Shown in pieces: positions 31,643 through 42,244 of a DNA stretch of 64,000 bases. The stretch covers positions 101,115,038-101,179,037 of the forward strand of contig OV277856.1 of assembly GCA_922989275.2 (NCBI GenBank). Reading direction: 5' to 3'. The stretch's first letter is position 1; every line of letters starts with the position of its first letter. The position numbers were made by a program, and so were the translations under genes. Under the pieces are notes generated by a model. That model was not told where the DNA came from and did no database searches. It was given only the letters and a program-made list of their open reading frames with translations. This DNA is from Gari tellinella. Its lineage: Eukaryota > Mollusca > Bivalvia > Cardiida > Psammobiidae.

Positions 31643-31943
31643 CAGTGCTCCCTCCCTACAGCAAACTCCTTCCCAAAAATATGCTTGCTACTGTTCCCTA
31701 AGTAAAACATTAATACCAACGATATCACTGCTGTCGTCTGCTATTTACTCACAAAGTTGGCATTAGCCATTTTGAAAGTAAGCCTCCCAAAATCAAACCA
31801 ATATAATGACGAGTGACAATCAGTTTGAACCGATATCAGACAACGCGTTACGACGTGTCTGATCTGGATTCAAACTGTTTACACTCTCCGGGTTTTAATA
31901 TTTCCCTCCCTATAACAACTACCTCTGAACAACAACTCCCTCT
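31643..31943 (+). mobile_element. Family C foldback element, right end missing
   Basis: CAGTGCTCCCTCCCTACAGC left end, C interior (GCTGTCGTCTGCT), and core 1 with a CAACGCGTTACGACGTG centre. After CCCTCCCTATAACAAC and CAACTCCCTCTG the right terminus is lost. Confidence 0.65.
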
Positions 31944-32154
31944 GGGGATTAAGGCCTGTTAACTTCTTTTTTTAATCTTCGAACTCGTCTATTGGTGGTT
32001 TCAGCCTTCATCTTTCCATGTCCTCCTTTTCGTGACATCATGAATTTAAAACCTACGTAGATTTTAAGTTACATTAGATCTAAAATCGGTAAATAATCTT
32101 AGATCAGCGACTGAGCTTTCCCGCCGTCTACCGAATGTTTAATACCATCGGAAG

Positions 32155-32410
32155 GTCATGTGATGCCTTCGTGACTGCATCATACTCTCAACACGACGTC
32201 GTGTAGCTATCATGTGACCTTCGTGTGGCCTTCGGGTAAACTTCCTGTTAAAATCCGCATATTCGTGTTGACTTCGTGTGTGGTTCGGTTGCCATCGTGT
32301 GGCCTTCTGTAGGCACCGTACTTGCCTTCGTGTTGGTTTGCCTGTTGAGCCAGGTTCGGGGCCACCTTCGCGCGAAATTCAAAATTCCATGTTCGTGTGG
32401 CCTTCTGGTG
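32155..32410. repeat. Right subterminal CGTG array
   Basis: Copies of CTTCGTGTGG, CTTCGTGT and ATCGTGTGGCC at intervals of 10 to 30 bases just inside the right terminus. It corresponds to the left array. Confidence 0.65.
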
Positions 32411-32441
32411 TCAAAATCGGGACAGTGTGACACGGGCATTA

Positions 32442-32468
32442 GGGTTAGGGTAACCGAACGTCTTGACA
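32442..32468 (+). repeat. 3' LTR tail
   Basis: GGGTTAGGGTAACCGAACGT and CTTGACA complete the 3' LTR after the DNA insertion. The intact CA end is followed by the TAATT target duplication. Confidence 0.92.
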
Positions 32469-32473
32469 TAATT

Positions 32474-35092
32474 ATCTATCACTATTAAGTCGTAGGTTGT
32501 AGTTCCTCCGTAATACATATTTACCGCCAAAACGTGACATTGTTTTGTAGTAATGTCATTGCAAATGACGTCATTTGGGCCCCTGGATCAACGCTTGTGG
32601 AAAACAGTTGGACCAAAAGAAAGTAGTCCCGACCAGGTGTTGCATATTGTTTTTTCCGTGGGCGTACATGTAATAACAAGTAAATACAGCCAATCACAGC
32701 TCACCATAAGTAATAAAAACAAACAATATTTAATTATTTTACCTATGACAGTCAAGTCAAGTATTAAATGCCAACGAAAGAAAAATAACACACATCGTGT
32801 CACGGTATGTTCAGAAGTGCAGACATGCAACGTAAACGAAACGAAACATAATGCCATAAAATGGGGAAGATGACAATGTTCAAACTTTCTTACGATTTGT
32901 TTTATTCTGCGTGCCATATTGTTTACAATGTACAGAGTAGTTTCAACTCAAGCTTCCATCCATCAATCCACCCATCCATGTCACATGCCTTAAACACAGT
33001 TGTGTGTAGATAATCTGCACTACTGCTATGTACATGTAGGAAATGGAAGCTCTAAAAGCCAAAACCTTCTCATTCGAGCATATTCGATAATCACCCGTTG
33101 GATACACTAAAGAAACATATAATATTTGACCTACATATATCGCTAATACTTTTGAATAACTAGCCTTTAAATATTATTTTGCAAAACCGTTAGTAATTAA
33201 ATGTATGTGATGACTGCATAAATTGTAATAATATAATAATGTAATATTAACTGAAACGCAAGTTCTATGTTGCAAATATTCTTATAAATGTCTTGTACAT
33301 TCTCCCTATTTGAACTCCTCCCCCATTTACTGCCTAACCCAGAAAACAATTGTTATTTTTCAAACAGGTTGGAATCTGATCAGACGCTGTGTAACACGGC
33401 GTCTGATCAATATCCCAACTGTTTGATACTCATTTCAATATTTGTTAAGACAAAATATATCTTTCATTAGCAGACTAGAATATTTTAATTGATTACGTCT
33501 TGGCAGTAAAGGGGTTTAAACATAGCATTCGATTGCCGTTTCTATAAGGAGATTATTTACGCGTGTCAGATCCACATACGAAAGTCGTAAATCATTCTGT
33601 AAATGTACTTTGTCAAGAAAGCATTTCAAGATTATATCTCGTAATGTTCTAAATCGATATGGAAATAAAATCAAATCCATCTAATATGGGAAAGAAACGA
33701 GGTACCATATTTGTTAGCAAATATTCTGAATATCAAATATATCTGAACCCTACTGAAGAAGGAACACCTGATTTTGGAATTATTTAACCTAGTATAATCA
33801 CACGTCTACTGCAATGATATCGACACTACGCGTCTTCTCAACAGAGTCTACTAACAAATATAATTATGACCCTGTTTCAGTGTTGGACCTGTTTTGGTGC
33901 ACATCGACAGCGATATCTTCTTTTTAAAGTGCCCATTAGTAACTTATCAACTCGTAGCGGATTTTCACCAGTGCATGTTATTTGTTTATGGATATGATTG
34001 TAAGGGGTCGGATTGTGCCAAGTATGGTAATTCCTATCGCAGGCTATCGCAGGCTATCGCCTAAAATAAGAACCTGCGCAATATCTTATACATATTGCAA
34101 ACAGTTTGGTTCTTGTTTCGCCACCAATTTCCTTGGCGTTTGATCTATATCTTGACTGACTGACACTCGTTTTTTATGGTTTTTATAATCAAATGATACA
34201 GATTTAACCTAAAACAAAACAGCATACAAACGAGGACTCCTAAAACAGCCATTATTATGACAGTTAAAGTGTGAAGGATAAGCATTGTACTTTCCATTGC
34301 TTAAATCTAGATAATACTCTGCGCCAGAGTATCGTTATCTTTGATACGATGGAATTAGACTGTAAGGTCAAATCTGATAAATAGTAACTCACTGTACTAC
34401 AAATTGACACCATGAAATTAATTAATTCATTTAGACAAAATATTTCAATGCTTAACAACGACAGACATGGATAGAGAACGACAGATACCAGCGACATATA
34501 CATACAAATATAGGCAGCGACAGAGATACACAGATAAACAGACATACACAGAGAGGCACACAGAGAAGTTGTTGAGGAGAAAAAACACAGATTATAATTA
34601 ACATTTTTAATTGATATATCTAAACGCATTTATACATTCAGTACATCAAGAATGAAATTTTGAAACAGAAGAAAGCATGAATTACAATCAAATATACTAA
34701 GTTCATGTATGTGTGGGATTTATTCGTTGTTAATCCGAAAAGTCCTGATCTTCGTTTGCTAATGTAAATTTGCTCAAAAGGATCCAAGAAGTGCAGAGAG
34801 ACGGCATGTCCCCAGAGGAATGGTCACTAGAACAAGGGTTGTTTTGAGTGCCTTCATAAACAGGAAAAGCTGCTATAACAACAACAAAGGAAAAATGGAT
34901 TTTCGACAAGTACTTTTGGATCCATTACAGTTGCTGTGATTGTTTGACTCTCGTATTTATGTTTCTTTAATTGAAAAAAATATATAAATCCTTATTGAAT
35001 ATGATTTTCGGACAACATTTCAAAGCAAACAACAACACGACAGAATATGGGTTAATTCAAGTGCCTACTTTTCACCATACGAACATAATGTA
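32474..35092. other. Gene-free stretch with family B relics
   Basis: 33361-33430 is a core-1 palindrome (GGAATCTGATCAGACGC and CGGCGTCTGATC), with a B-type left flank from about 33320 and a GCAGTAAAGGGG end near 33512. A weak core relic lies at 34095-34165. Open frames at 32553-32917 overlap on both strands and match nothing I know. Confidence 0.45.
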
Positions 35093-35338
35093 CAGTGGAG
35101 AAAACGTTATTCTTTCCCAATAAACGCGTTTACGCTAAAACTATTATTTGCAGTGCAAACAGTTTGGAGCCAGATCAGACGCCGGGTTACCCGGCGTCTG
35201 ATCAGGCTCCAAACTGTTTGCCACCAAGATAAACAAGAATTATCAGAATTGTCCAAAAGTTGTACTTTTCTACGTTTTAGTGTTTTGCGTTTGCGTACGT
35301 TTGCGTTTAAACGGGAAAGAATAACAGATTCTCCGCTG
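35093..35338 (+). mobile_element. Family A foldback element, near complete
   Basis: AAAACG left and AATCTG right ends (right end CTCCGCTG), TA flanks, perfect core 1 centre CCGGGTTACCCGG. Confidence 0.88.
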
Positions 35339-35411
35339 TATCCTTCTTAGATACGGCAGCAAACACCATCAAGAGGAGGCGCGGGGCTGTACATGAACAT
35401 TTTGTTTGATA

Positions 35412-35759
35412 CTGCTCCCTTCCTACAACGGTCATCCCAACAACGGCCCCCTCCTATATAACAATGACCCTTGCCGCAGTTCCCTCAATAGGACAACCAT
35501 GTCTAACGGTTTACTGCTGCAATATCGTCTGCTTAAAACTGTCGTCTGCTGTTTTCTCAAAATTACATATAAGTGGATATTTTGATAGAATAAATCTAAT
35601 GACGAATGACAAACAGCTTGAATCCATATCATCGTTTCAAGCTGTTTGCAAATGTAAGTCAAGTCTTATTTTCCCCTCCCTATAACGAATTCCCCCGAAC
35701 GACACACACACACACACAATGTGTCTCCCATTGGCTGTCGTTGTAGAGAGGGAGCGCTG
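35412..35759 (+). mobile_element. Family C foldback element, shortened core
   Basis: Left end CTGCTCCCTTCCTACAACGG, right end TTGTAGAGAGGGAGCGCTG, TA flanks. Core 1 has lost its GC-rich centre: AGCTTGAATCCATATCATCG passes directly to TTTCAAGCTG. A (CA)n run at 35702-35720 sits in the right part. Confidence 0.78.
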
Positions 35760-35991
35760 TACTTCCCTTCTGCTTTAATCTACCATATGTCCTGATTTTC
35801 TACTAAAATGATAATAATAATAATAATCTTTACTTATCTTTACTTATCTTTAATCTACCCATGCCTACCGCCTACCAAAATATAGTAGACTATAGCAGAC
35901 AGTGTATACATTGGTGAGACGTCACAATTTAACGTTTGTACCTTATGCTATATGTCATATAAAATCATCTTCTGCGTGATCGTACACTGTA

Positions 35992-36184
35992 CAGTCGAAC
36001 TTCGATATCTCGAAGTCGGTTTTGTCGAACATACCCGTATTTCAAAGTTAAAACGTGGCTAAGCCACGTTTTAACTTTGAAATATGGGTATGTTCGACTT
36101 AACTGAGCATGAAATAATGCAGTTCATATGTCGAACTATCGGATAGTTCGAGTTAATCGAGTTCGAGATATCGAAGTTCGACTG
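35992..36184. mobile_element. Family G foldback element
   Basis: CAGTCGAACTTCGATATCTC left end and its mirror at right, TA flanks; central AAAACGTGGCTAAGCCACG stem flanked by TTTCAAAGTT. Confidence 0.85.
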
Positions 36185-36472
36185 TAGTTTCTATATATCA
36201 TTATTATTATCACACTATCACGTCTATCTATAATTGAATTGTCCAGGAAACACATACGGAAACTTTATTTCAATATCTAGATCAGTAAGTAGTTACAGTG
36301 TATGTATTATTTAGACTATTGATTGTTTGAATTGAAGAAACATCAAAACCAATGTAAAAAACTTCGATCATGATAGTATGCCTAATTACGCGGTGTCTGA
36401 TCTGGGGCCAAAGGTTTATAAAAGCAAGGTGTGTCGCAGTGTAAAACCTTGGGAATGATGATCTTTAGAGCA

Positions 36473-36661
36473 CAGTGTAGACGACGTTGTTCTTTCCAAA
36501 TAAGCATGTTTGATCTAGATCAAGATTTTCCATAGGTAACATATTAGGCTGAAAACTGTTTTTTGCTCAGACAAAACTGTCAGAAATTCACTGAATCATT
36601 TTTACATCTTATTGAATTAGGTTTGCGCTTAGATTTGTTACTAATAATGTCTACTCCACTG
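36473..36661 (+). mobile_element. Family A foldback element, decayed
   Basis: CAGTGTAGACGACGTTGTTC left end, TCTACTCCACTG right end; core 1 nearly unreadable. Confidence 0.5.
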
Positions 36662-36780
36662 TATCAAAATTGTCCTCTACTGAACGAAATTGTGCAAGGT
36701 AAGGCAATAACTTGGTCATTATTTTTTTATTTGCAAAAAGACCTGAAAAGTTTTAATTTTTCAAGCAGATCAGAATTATA

Positions 36781-36895
36781 AATGTTGTAAACAGCAATCA
36801 TCTTGTTTCGAATAGTAAAACCAGGAACATTTTCTTATTCCCATATAAAAGTTGTCTAAAATCGCCACATTTAAGCAAGAAATACAATTTATACC
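36781..36895. repeat. Family M interspersed repeat
   Basis: AATCATCTTGTTT, CCAGGAACATTTTCTTATTC and ATAAAAGTTGTCTAAAATCG match the segment at 39751-39865 in the same order. Short, without visible termini. Confidence 0.5.
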
Positions 36896-36981
36896 CAACA
36901 GACATTTTCGTTACTTATGTATCTCCGTATCAACATTAACCAGTAGTCTGCTTTTTGGTTTTCAAAAAAGATGGCCATTTA

Positions 36982-37227
36982 CAGTGGAGAATCTGTTATT
37001 CTTTCCCAATAAACGCGTTTACGCTAAAACAATTATTTGCAGTGCAAACAGTTTGGAGCCAGATCAGACGCCGGATAACCCGGCGTCTGATCAGGCTCCA
37101 AACTGTTTGCCACCAAGATAAACAGAAATTATCAGAATTGTCCAAAAGATGTTCTTTTCTACGTTTTAGTGCTTTGCGTTTGCGTACGTTTGCGTTTAAA
37201 CGGGAAAGAATAACAGATACTCCACTG
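36982..37227 (+). mobile_element. Family A foldback element, both ends AATCTG type
   Basis: Left end CAGTGGAGAATCTG joined to the inner flank that normally follows AAAACG; right end CAGTGGAGTATCTG on the complement. Core 1 intact (CCGGATAACCCGG). Confidence 0.88.
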
Positions 37228-37324
37228 TACTCAGCTTTATTTTCATTCTGATTTAAGCAGCCACCAGTCATATTGCAAAGAAAAATAAACATGGCTCTTT
37301 AACAGGGCATGGTCAAATTATCTG

Positions 37325-37571
37325 CAGGGCTGCCATAAGTTGACATGAAAAATCCTAAGATTTCCAAAGTTGCATTTTTCAAGTGCGATTTTACCCCATA
37401 CATGTAGCCGTTTTCTTGTTTTTATTGACAAGCGACTTCTTAAAGCAGGCTGTAAGTAAAGCAGAATGCGCCTGAAGGCGCATTCTACTTTACTTTCAGC
37501 CTGCTTTAAGCTACCATGTACTGGAAAAAAATCCGGAGATTTAGGAAACATCCGGAGAAATGGCAGCCCTG
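37325..37571. mobile_element. Family F foldback element with core 2
   Basis: Terminal inverted repeats CAGGGCTGCCATAAGTTGAC and, on the complement, CAGGGCTGCCATTTCTCCGG. The centre is a strong core-2 hairpin at 37437-37514 (GAATGCGCCTGAAGGCGCATTC). Ends resemble hAT-type termini (inference); a convincing 8-bp target duplication is not visible. Confidence 0.75.
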
Positions 37572-37589
37572 TATCTATATGAACAGGTA

Positions 37590-38010
37590 CAGTGTAGATG
37601 ACGTTATTATTTCCAAATATCCGCTTTTTACGCTAAAAATATTGTTCTACTCGTACATGTATTAAAATGAGTGGTCACAATTTATTTTTATAAATATGTC
37701 ATTTCCCCCCGTTTAATTGCACTGCGTTTGCATTTCGTTTAACGCTTTCACTCTCAATGGCGTCAAAAGGCGCGTTTGCAAACAGTTTAGATATATTCAG
37801 ACGCCGGGTCAAGCGGCGTCTGATCAGGGTCCATACTGTTTGACACTTGTTTCGAAATTGCTTCTGTCATACTGCCTTAAATTTAAGTTTTAAACGATAT
37901 TGCAGACGACAATATTGAAGAAAACGTCAATTTAACGGTGAAGGGATAAAAATCTCACGAAAAATTGGCAATGAAATGGTTAAACGGGAAATATAATGTG
38001 TTCTCCACTG
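37590..38010 (+). mobile_element. Family A element interrupted by a family B element
   Basis: CAGTGTAGATGACGTTATTA left end. The A right end CTCCACTG at 38003-38010 is preceded by AAACGGGAAATATAATGTG. Family B occupies 37743-37979, exactly within the conserved GTTTAAAC of the A right arm. Confidence 0.85.
37743..37979 (-). mobile_element. Family B foldback element nested in A
   Basis: Flanked by TTAA at 37739-37742 and 37980-37983, where intact A copies have a single TTTAAA. Ends CGCTTTCACTCTC and GCAATGAAATGG; core 1 with a GCCGGGTCAAGCGGC centre; interior CAGACGACAATATTGAAG. Confidence 0.88.
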
Positions 38011-38437
38011 TATCTCCAGGAGGAAGCAGGAAGTGCTTTAAAAAGCAACTCTATAGTGGAAAGACGGTAAGGATGTTTTCGTGAAGCGTCAGCTCATTCT
38101 ACAGTGGAGAAAACTTTATTCTTTCCCAACAAACGCGTTTACGCTAAAACTGTAATTTCCAATGCAAACAGTTTGGAGCCAGATCAGACACCGGGTAACC
38201 CCGGCGTCTCATCAGGTTCCAAACTGTTTGCCACTCAGAGTATAACAAATACTCAGAATTATTAAAAAGTTGTCATTTTATACGTTTTTGTGCTTTGCGT
38301 TTGCATTTCGTTTGCGTTTAAACGGGAAAGAATAACGTTTTCTCCACTGTATCTTCAGGAGGAAGCAGGAAGTGCTTTAAAAAGCAACTCTATAGTGGAA
38401 AGACGGTAAGGATGTTTTCGTGAAGCGTCAGCTCATT
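38011..38437. repeat. Direct repeat of about 87 bp flanking a family A element
   Basis: 38013-38097 and 38352-38437 are nearly identical (TCCAGGAGGAAGCAGGAAG to GTGAAGCGTCAGCTCATT). With the A elements at 37590 and 38102 the pattern is A, flank, A, flank, which fits tandem duplication rather than a target duplication. Confidence 0.88.
38102..38349 (+). mobile_element. Family A foldback element, both ends AAAACG type
   Basis: Left end CAGTGGAGAAAACTTTATTC and right end complement of CAGTGGAGAAAACG. Core 1 has one extra C in the centre (GGTAACCCCGG). Confidence 0.87.
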
Positions 38438-38447
38438 TTCACTTTAA

Positions 38448-38698
38448 CCCTTTCCCCAATAGAAGCGCCTTTTAGCGGATATGATTTATTCATCCGCTGA
38501 AGAAAATACACAATGTAGTTCCAATTTAATCAGTAATGAATATGTATCATAGGGAATATTTCCTATATTATAGCACATGATAGCTTAAAGCAGGCTGAAA
38601 GTAAAGCAGAATGCGCCATCAGGCGCATTCTGCTTTACTTTAAACCTGCTTTAAGTAGTCACATCTCAAGTACTAGAAATAGGCTCTCAGGTAAAGGG
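38448..38698 (+). mobile_element. Family D foldback element with TTAA duplication
   Basis: CCCTTTCCCCAATAGAAGCG left end and CAGGTAAAGGG right end, TTAA at 38444-38447 and 38699-38702. Core 2 at 38580-38655 (GAATGCGCCATCAGGCGCATTC). The right TTAA is also the left flank of a B element starting CCCTTTCATG at 38703. Confidence 0.87.
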
Positions 38699-38702
38699 TT
38701 AA

Positions 38703-39010
38703 CCCTTTCATGATCAACATTATCTTGTTTACCCCTTCACCACCGTATTGTCGTCTCCTTTAATATTGTTGTCTGCAAAATCGTTTCAAAGTTAGATTTA
38801 AGACAGTATAACAGGAGTAATTTCAAAACAAGTTGCAAACAGTTTTTATCCTGATCAGACGCCGCGTTACCCTCTGTATACTAACCTTATAATGCAAGTC
38901 GTGACTTGACTGGTTTATTGCAAACAGTGTTGATTCAGATCAGACACCACGTAACGCGGCGTCAAATCTGGACCAAACTGTTTTGCACTCGTCTTTAGTT
39001 TTGTTAGACT
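38703..39010 (+). mobile_element. Family B relics, two incomplete cores
   Basis: CCCTTTCATGATC left end, B interior (TTGTTGTCTGCAAAATCG), then two successive incomplete core-1 palindromes at 38832-38875 and 38925-38990. The right terminus is not found. Confidence 0.6.
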
Positions 39011-39067
39011 TAAAATGTATAAAGCTTAAGTAAACAAATTATGAACACGGCAATTTCAAAGCAGTTA

Positions 39068-39313
39068 CTGTGGAGAAAACGTTATTCTTTTCCAATAAAC
39101 GCGTTTACGCTAAAACTATTATTTGCAGTGCAAACAGTTTGGAGCCAGATCAGACGCCGGGTAACCCGGCGTCTGATCAGGCTCCAAACTGTTTGCCACC
39201 AAGATAAACATGAATTATCAGAACTGTCCAAAAGTTGTACTTTTCTACGTTTTAGTGTTTTGCGTTTGCGTACGTTTGCGTTTAAACGGGAAAGAATAAC
39301 AGATTCTCCACTG
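39068..39313 (+). mobile_element. Family A foldback element, near complete
   Basis: AAAACG left end with the first bases CTGTGG, AATCTG right end, TA flanks, perfect core 1. Confidence 0.87.
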
Positions 39314-40055
39314 TAATATTACAGCAGGATAGGGTTAATAATTTAAACTTCGGGGAAACATTGGCTGTTAGGGACCCCAATATATCCCCTCATAAACAAA
39401 ATAAAACACTTGAAACAGACTTGGGTTTTTTCGAGAAAATTCGCCAGGTCATGTGCTGCATTATTTACTTTTAAACTGAACATTTAAAACTGTTTGGAAA
39501 GCCTCATAGAATTTGAAATTTTGAAATGCTTAAATAGTGTTCTACAAATCTAGTTGTGACATCGCACGACAAAAACACACTAAACACCCCAAGTACTTAA
39601 GCATGACATGGTTTAGAAAAAAAAAGATTTTTCGCATGCTTAGTTTTAAAGAGATTTTTGCCGCCGGATATGGAATTAAAATTCACGATTTTAAGTCCGA
39701 ATCCCATTTCAATTCAATCACCAGAGGGCTTCCTGTTAATCTAAATAGTAAATGTAATATAAACATCAATCATCTTGTTTTTACATAGTGGAACCGGGAA
39801 ATGTCTCTTGTTCCCAGATAAAAGCCGTCTGAGATCGCCTGATCTTAGAGAGACATTCTATTATCAAACAAATATTGTCAGTCTTTTGTCGATGAAAAAG
39901 GCACATTCCTTTAAAATGCGTAGTAATTCATTCCATCTAAATTATACGTTCGGAAAAGTTACAGCAAGGCTCTGTATGTTCAATTTGAAAACAATAAAGT
40001 TCGATAAAAAAATGTCTTGATTGGGTACATATATATTATTCGGCATCGAAATATA
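39314..40055. other. No gene; family M repeat at 39751-39865
   Basis: Short open frames at 39537-40020 have no recognisable content and partly lie in the family M repeat shared with 36781-36895. Confidence 0.45.
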
Positions 40056-40348
40056 CAGTGGAGAATACGCTATTATTTCCCACTAAATGTACAGTGGAGA
40101 AAACGTTATTCTTTCCCAATAAACGCGTTTACGCTAAAAACCATTTTTTCCATTGCAAACAGTTTGGAGACAGATCAGACGCCGGGTAAACCGACGTCTG
40201 ATCAGGCTCCAAACTGTTTGCCACTCATATCAACATGAATAGTCAAAATTGTCGAAAAATTGTCCTTTTCTACGTTTTAGTGTTTTGCGTTTGCGTGCGT
40301 TTGCGTACGTTTGCGTTTAAACGGGAAAGAATAACGTTTTCTCCACTA
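40056..40348 (+). mobile_element. Family A element preceded by an extra left terminus
   Basis: A solo AATACG-type terminus at 40056-40088 is followed at 40092 by a complete A copy. Both ends of the complete copy are of the AAAACG type; the right end is mutated to CTCCACTA. Core 1 has a GCCGGGTAAACCGAC centre. Confidence 0.85.
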
Positions 40349-41260
40349 TATGTTCATGTATGCTAAGAACGTTTTGTTCATGGCAAAAAGACACCGGGTA
40401 AATTACCTTTTTGCAATCGACATATTTTTTGCATGTACATGTAGCATAAGCGCGTATACTACTACTCTCTTGTAGTAGTAAAAATTATATTTGATTCATT
40501 CTTTGAAACTACTGTGGTTTAAATAGTTTTCTTTAGAAAAATATGATATTTTTTATTTGTATCAATTGTTCAAAAAGTAGATATTCTTTAATTCGGGATC
40601 GGTGTTGAAATAAACACAGGTGGTTATTCGCCTATGAACGAATAACCAGCTGAATAACCAACTGCCACCCAACTTCACGCAATATGAAAATGTTTTCATA
40701 GAGGTTTTTGTGTTTGATGTTCTAATATGCTTGCTCTCAGCTTTTTATACATTTTTTTAAATCAGATCTTAGGATAGGCTTAGGTCGCGGTCATCAGTTT
40801 TCTCGCAGGTTCTTAATTTTATAAACTCGTATTCAGATTGGGCGCCGATTTACCGGCCACCTGATCTGGGTCTATATGCTTTCTATACATACTTTCCATT
40901 TTATCTGGTTTTATGCATGTTTCTTTTATGTAAAACTTGTGATATCTAACGCATTTTGTGATATATATGTGTTAATCACTTTTGATTTGTCCATACATTT
41001 GTCAAAATAAAAGCCCAACTGGGCATATTTTATCATTACACAAACATGTACCCGACGTGAAATTAAGATTGACTATGTCTATGCCTAACAGATTTCGATT
41101 TTCTCCACTCCGCAATGATATCTTTATTAACCTATCAACCAATATATACGCCGTTTTGCACAATAAATTTTCATTCAAAGTATAAAGGAAATTGTTCCAC
41201 TTTATACATTATTGAATATGTACTAGAATAAAAAGAAAATCTACTTTATAGCTCAAATCC
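40349..41260. other. No gene; two small hairpins
   Basis: ACTACTACTCTCTTGTAGTAGT near 40457 and GGTTATTCGCCTATGAACG with AATAACC near 40622 form short hairpins. No supported gene. Confidence 0.45.
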
Positions 41261-41264
41261 TGTT

Positions 41265-41340
41265 GGAAATAAAGTAAAATGCACCTTATGGCGCATTCTG
41301 TTTTACTTTAAATTGCTTTAAGTGGTCACACTGTAAACCT
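41265..41340. repeat. Core-2 hairpin, diverged
   Basis: AAGTAAAATGCACCTTATGG and GCGCATTCTGTTTTACTTTA followed by TTGCTTTAAGTGGTCAC. Confidence 0.6.
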
Positions 41341-42240
41341 TTATTTAAAATATTTAATATTCATACGTTCAAACCTTACCCTAAATCTACTGAATCTAGA
41401 AGATTACATACCAAGTGTTCATAGTTAAAAGCGACAGTGTTCAAAGTTTAACACTATAGCATTCATGGGTTTTGACCCTATTGTTCATGGGTGCAATTTT
41501 ATTCATTTATAGTAGATTTGTTCAGCTTGTCTGAATCTTATTTGATACAACTTTAGAATATCCAACGCGATTAAATGAGAACATTCAAAATTACATGTAG
41601 CACCTTTTTTGTTAGGCTAGAACATTTGTTCCACGCATACCGTTCAACGATTGATGTTCATTTGGAAAATATGTATGACGTCATAACTCAAATGACGTCA
41701 CTATATTTAATTTAATATGATGTCATTAGTTTGATTTTAACACGAAGGCGAAGACGCCATATTGTTTCGTGAATCGCGCCGTGAACATTTCTAAGGAATT
41801 TGCTGAATGACCTTGTTTAAGACAACGGACCGTAACTTGGTGTTTGGAGGATACATCTTGGATTATTATTCTGTGAATCTGTGGAAACGGAACTCATTCA
41901 CTCAAGAACGGAGGAGGCCAGATGGATGGATGTCAGAGTTCGGTTTTACGGCACCAGAATGTACAGTAGATTTAATATATTTTCTGGTCTTAGATGCTTG
42001 TTGTATAATTGCTTTCATCTTTGACTGAGAAAATGTGATTGTCTACGTAACTGCACAATTATTCGGCCGTGGAAACAATAAAGCAAAGGCGCCATACGAG
42101 GAATAAAGCGAAGTAAATGCAAAGACTTTTACAAGGAGGGGGAAATCTGGTAAGTAGATTTCTAGATCTAGATCTTATTCTAAATATAATTCGCTTTTGC
42201 TTCAATCGCACAATTTTGATAGGCCTATTCTAGATCTACC
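41341..42240. other. Gene-free stretch with a possible first exon
   Basis: Contains no recognised repeat. A GTAAGTAG match to the 5' splice-site consensus at 42150-42157 follows a relatively GC-rich stretch (41745-42149) with a 73-codon open frame (41807-42028) of unknown content. This could be the first exon of an unseen gene, but there is no supporting homology. Confidence 0.2.
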
Positions 42241-42244
42241 TCGA

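Larger units (their letters stand above)
29348..32438. mobile_element. 3.09-kb non-autonomous DNA element inside the 3' LTR
   Basis: Inserted at TTA (29345-29347 repeated at 32439-32441). Terminal inverted repeats of about 30 bp: TGTCCGCGTCACATTGTCCC at left and, on the complement at right, TGCCCGTGTCACACTGTCCC; similarity extends to GACACACGAT / GGCCACACGA. A 3-bp TTA/TAA target duplication fits PIF/Harbinger-like elements, though the TG..CA ends are not typical of that group; the superfamily is left open. No transposase frame. The interior holds fragments of families B, C and I and core-2 hairpins, so it carried or received other repeats. Confidence 0.85.
22486..32468 (+). mobile_element. 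Gmr1-like Ty3/gypsy LTR retrotransposon, defective
   Basis: The full insertion is bounded by the 5-bp direct repeat TAATT at 22481-22485 and 32469-32473. Order: LTR, tRNA-Pro primer-binding site, gag with SCAN-like capsid and zinc knuckle, DTG protease, integrase, reverse transcriptase, RNase H, polypurine tract, LTR. Integrase lies upstream of RT, the reverse of ordinary Ty3/gypsy elements and diagnostic of the Gmr1 group as described from deuterostomes (known). All coding parts lie on the plus strand, initially in one frame. Two in-frame stops, two frame breaks and a small deletion make it non-functional. The 3' LTR is split by a 3.09-kb DNA element. Without that insertion the retroelement is about 6.9 kb. 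There is no envelope gene. Confidence 0.93.
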
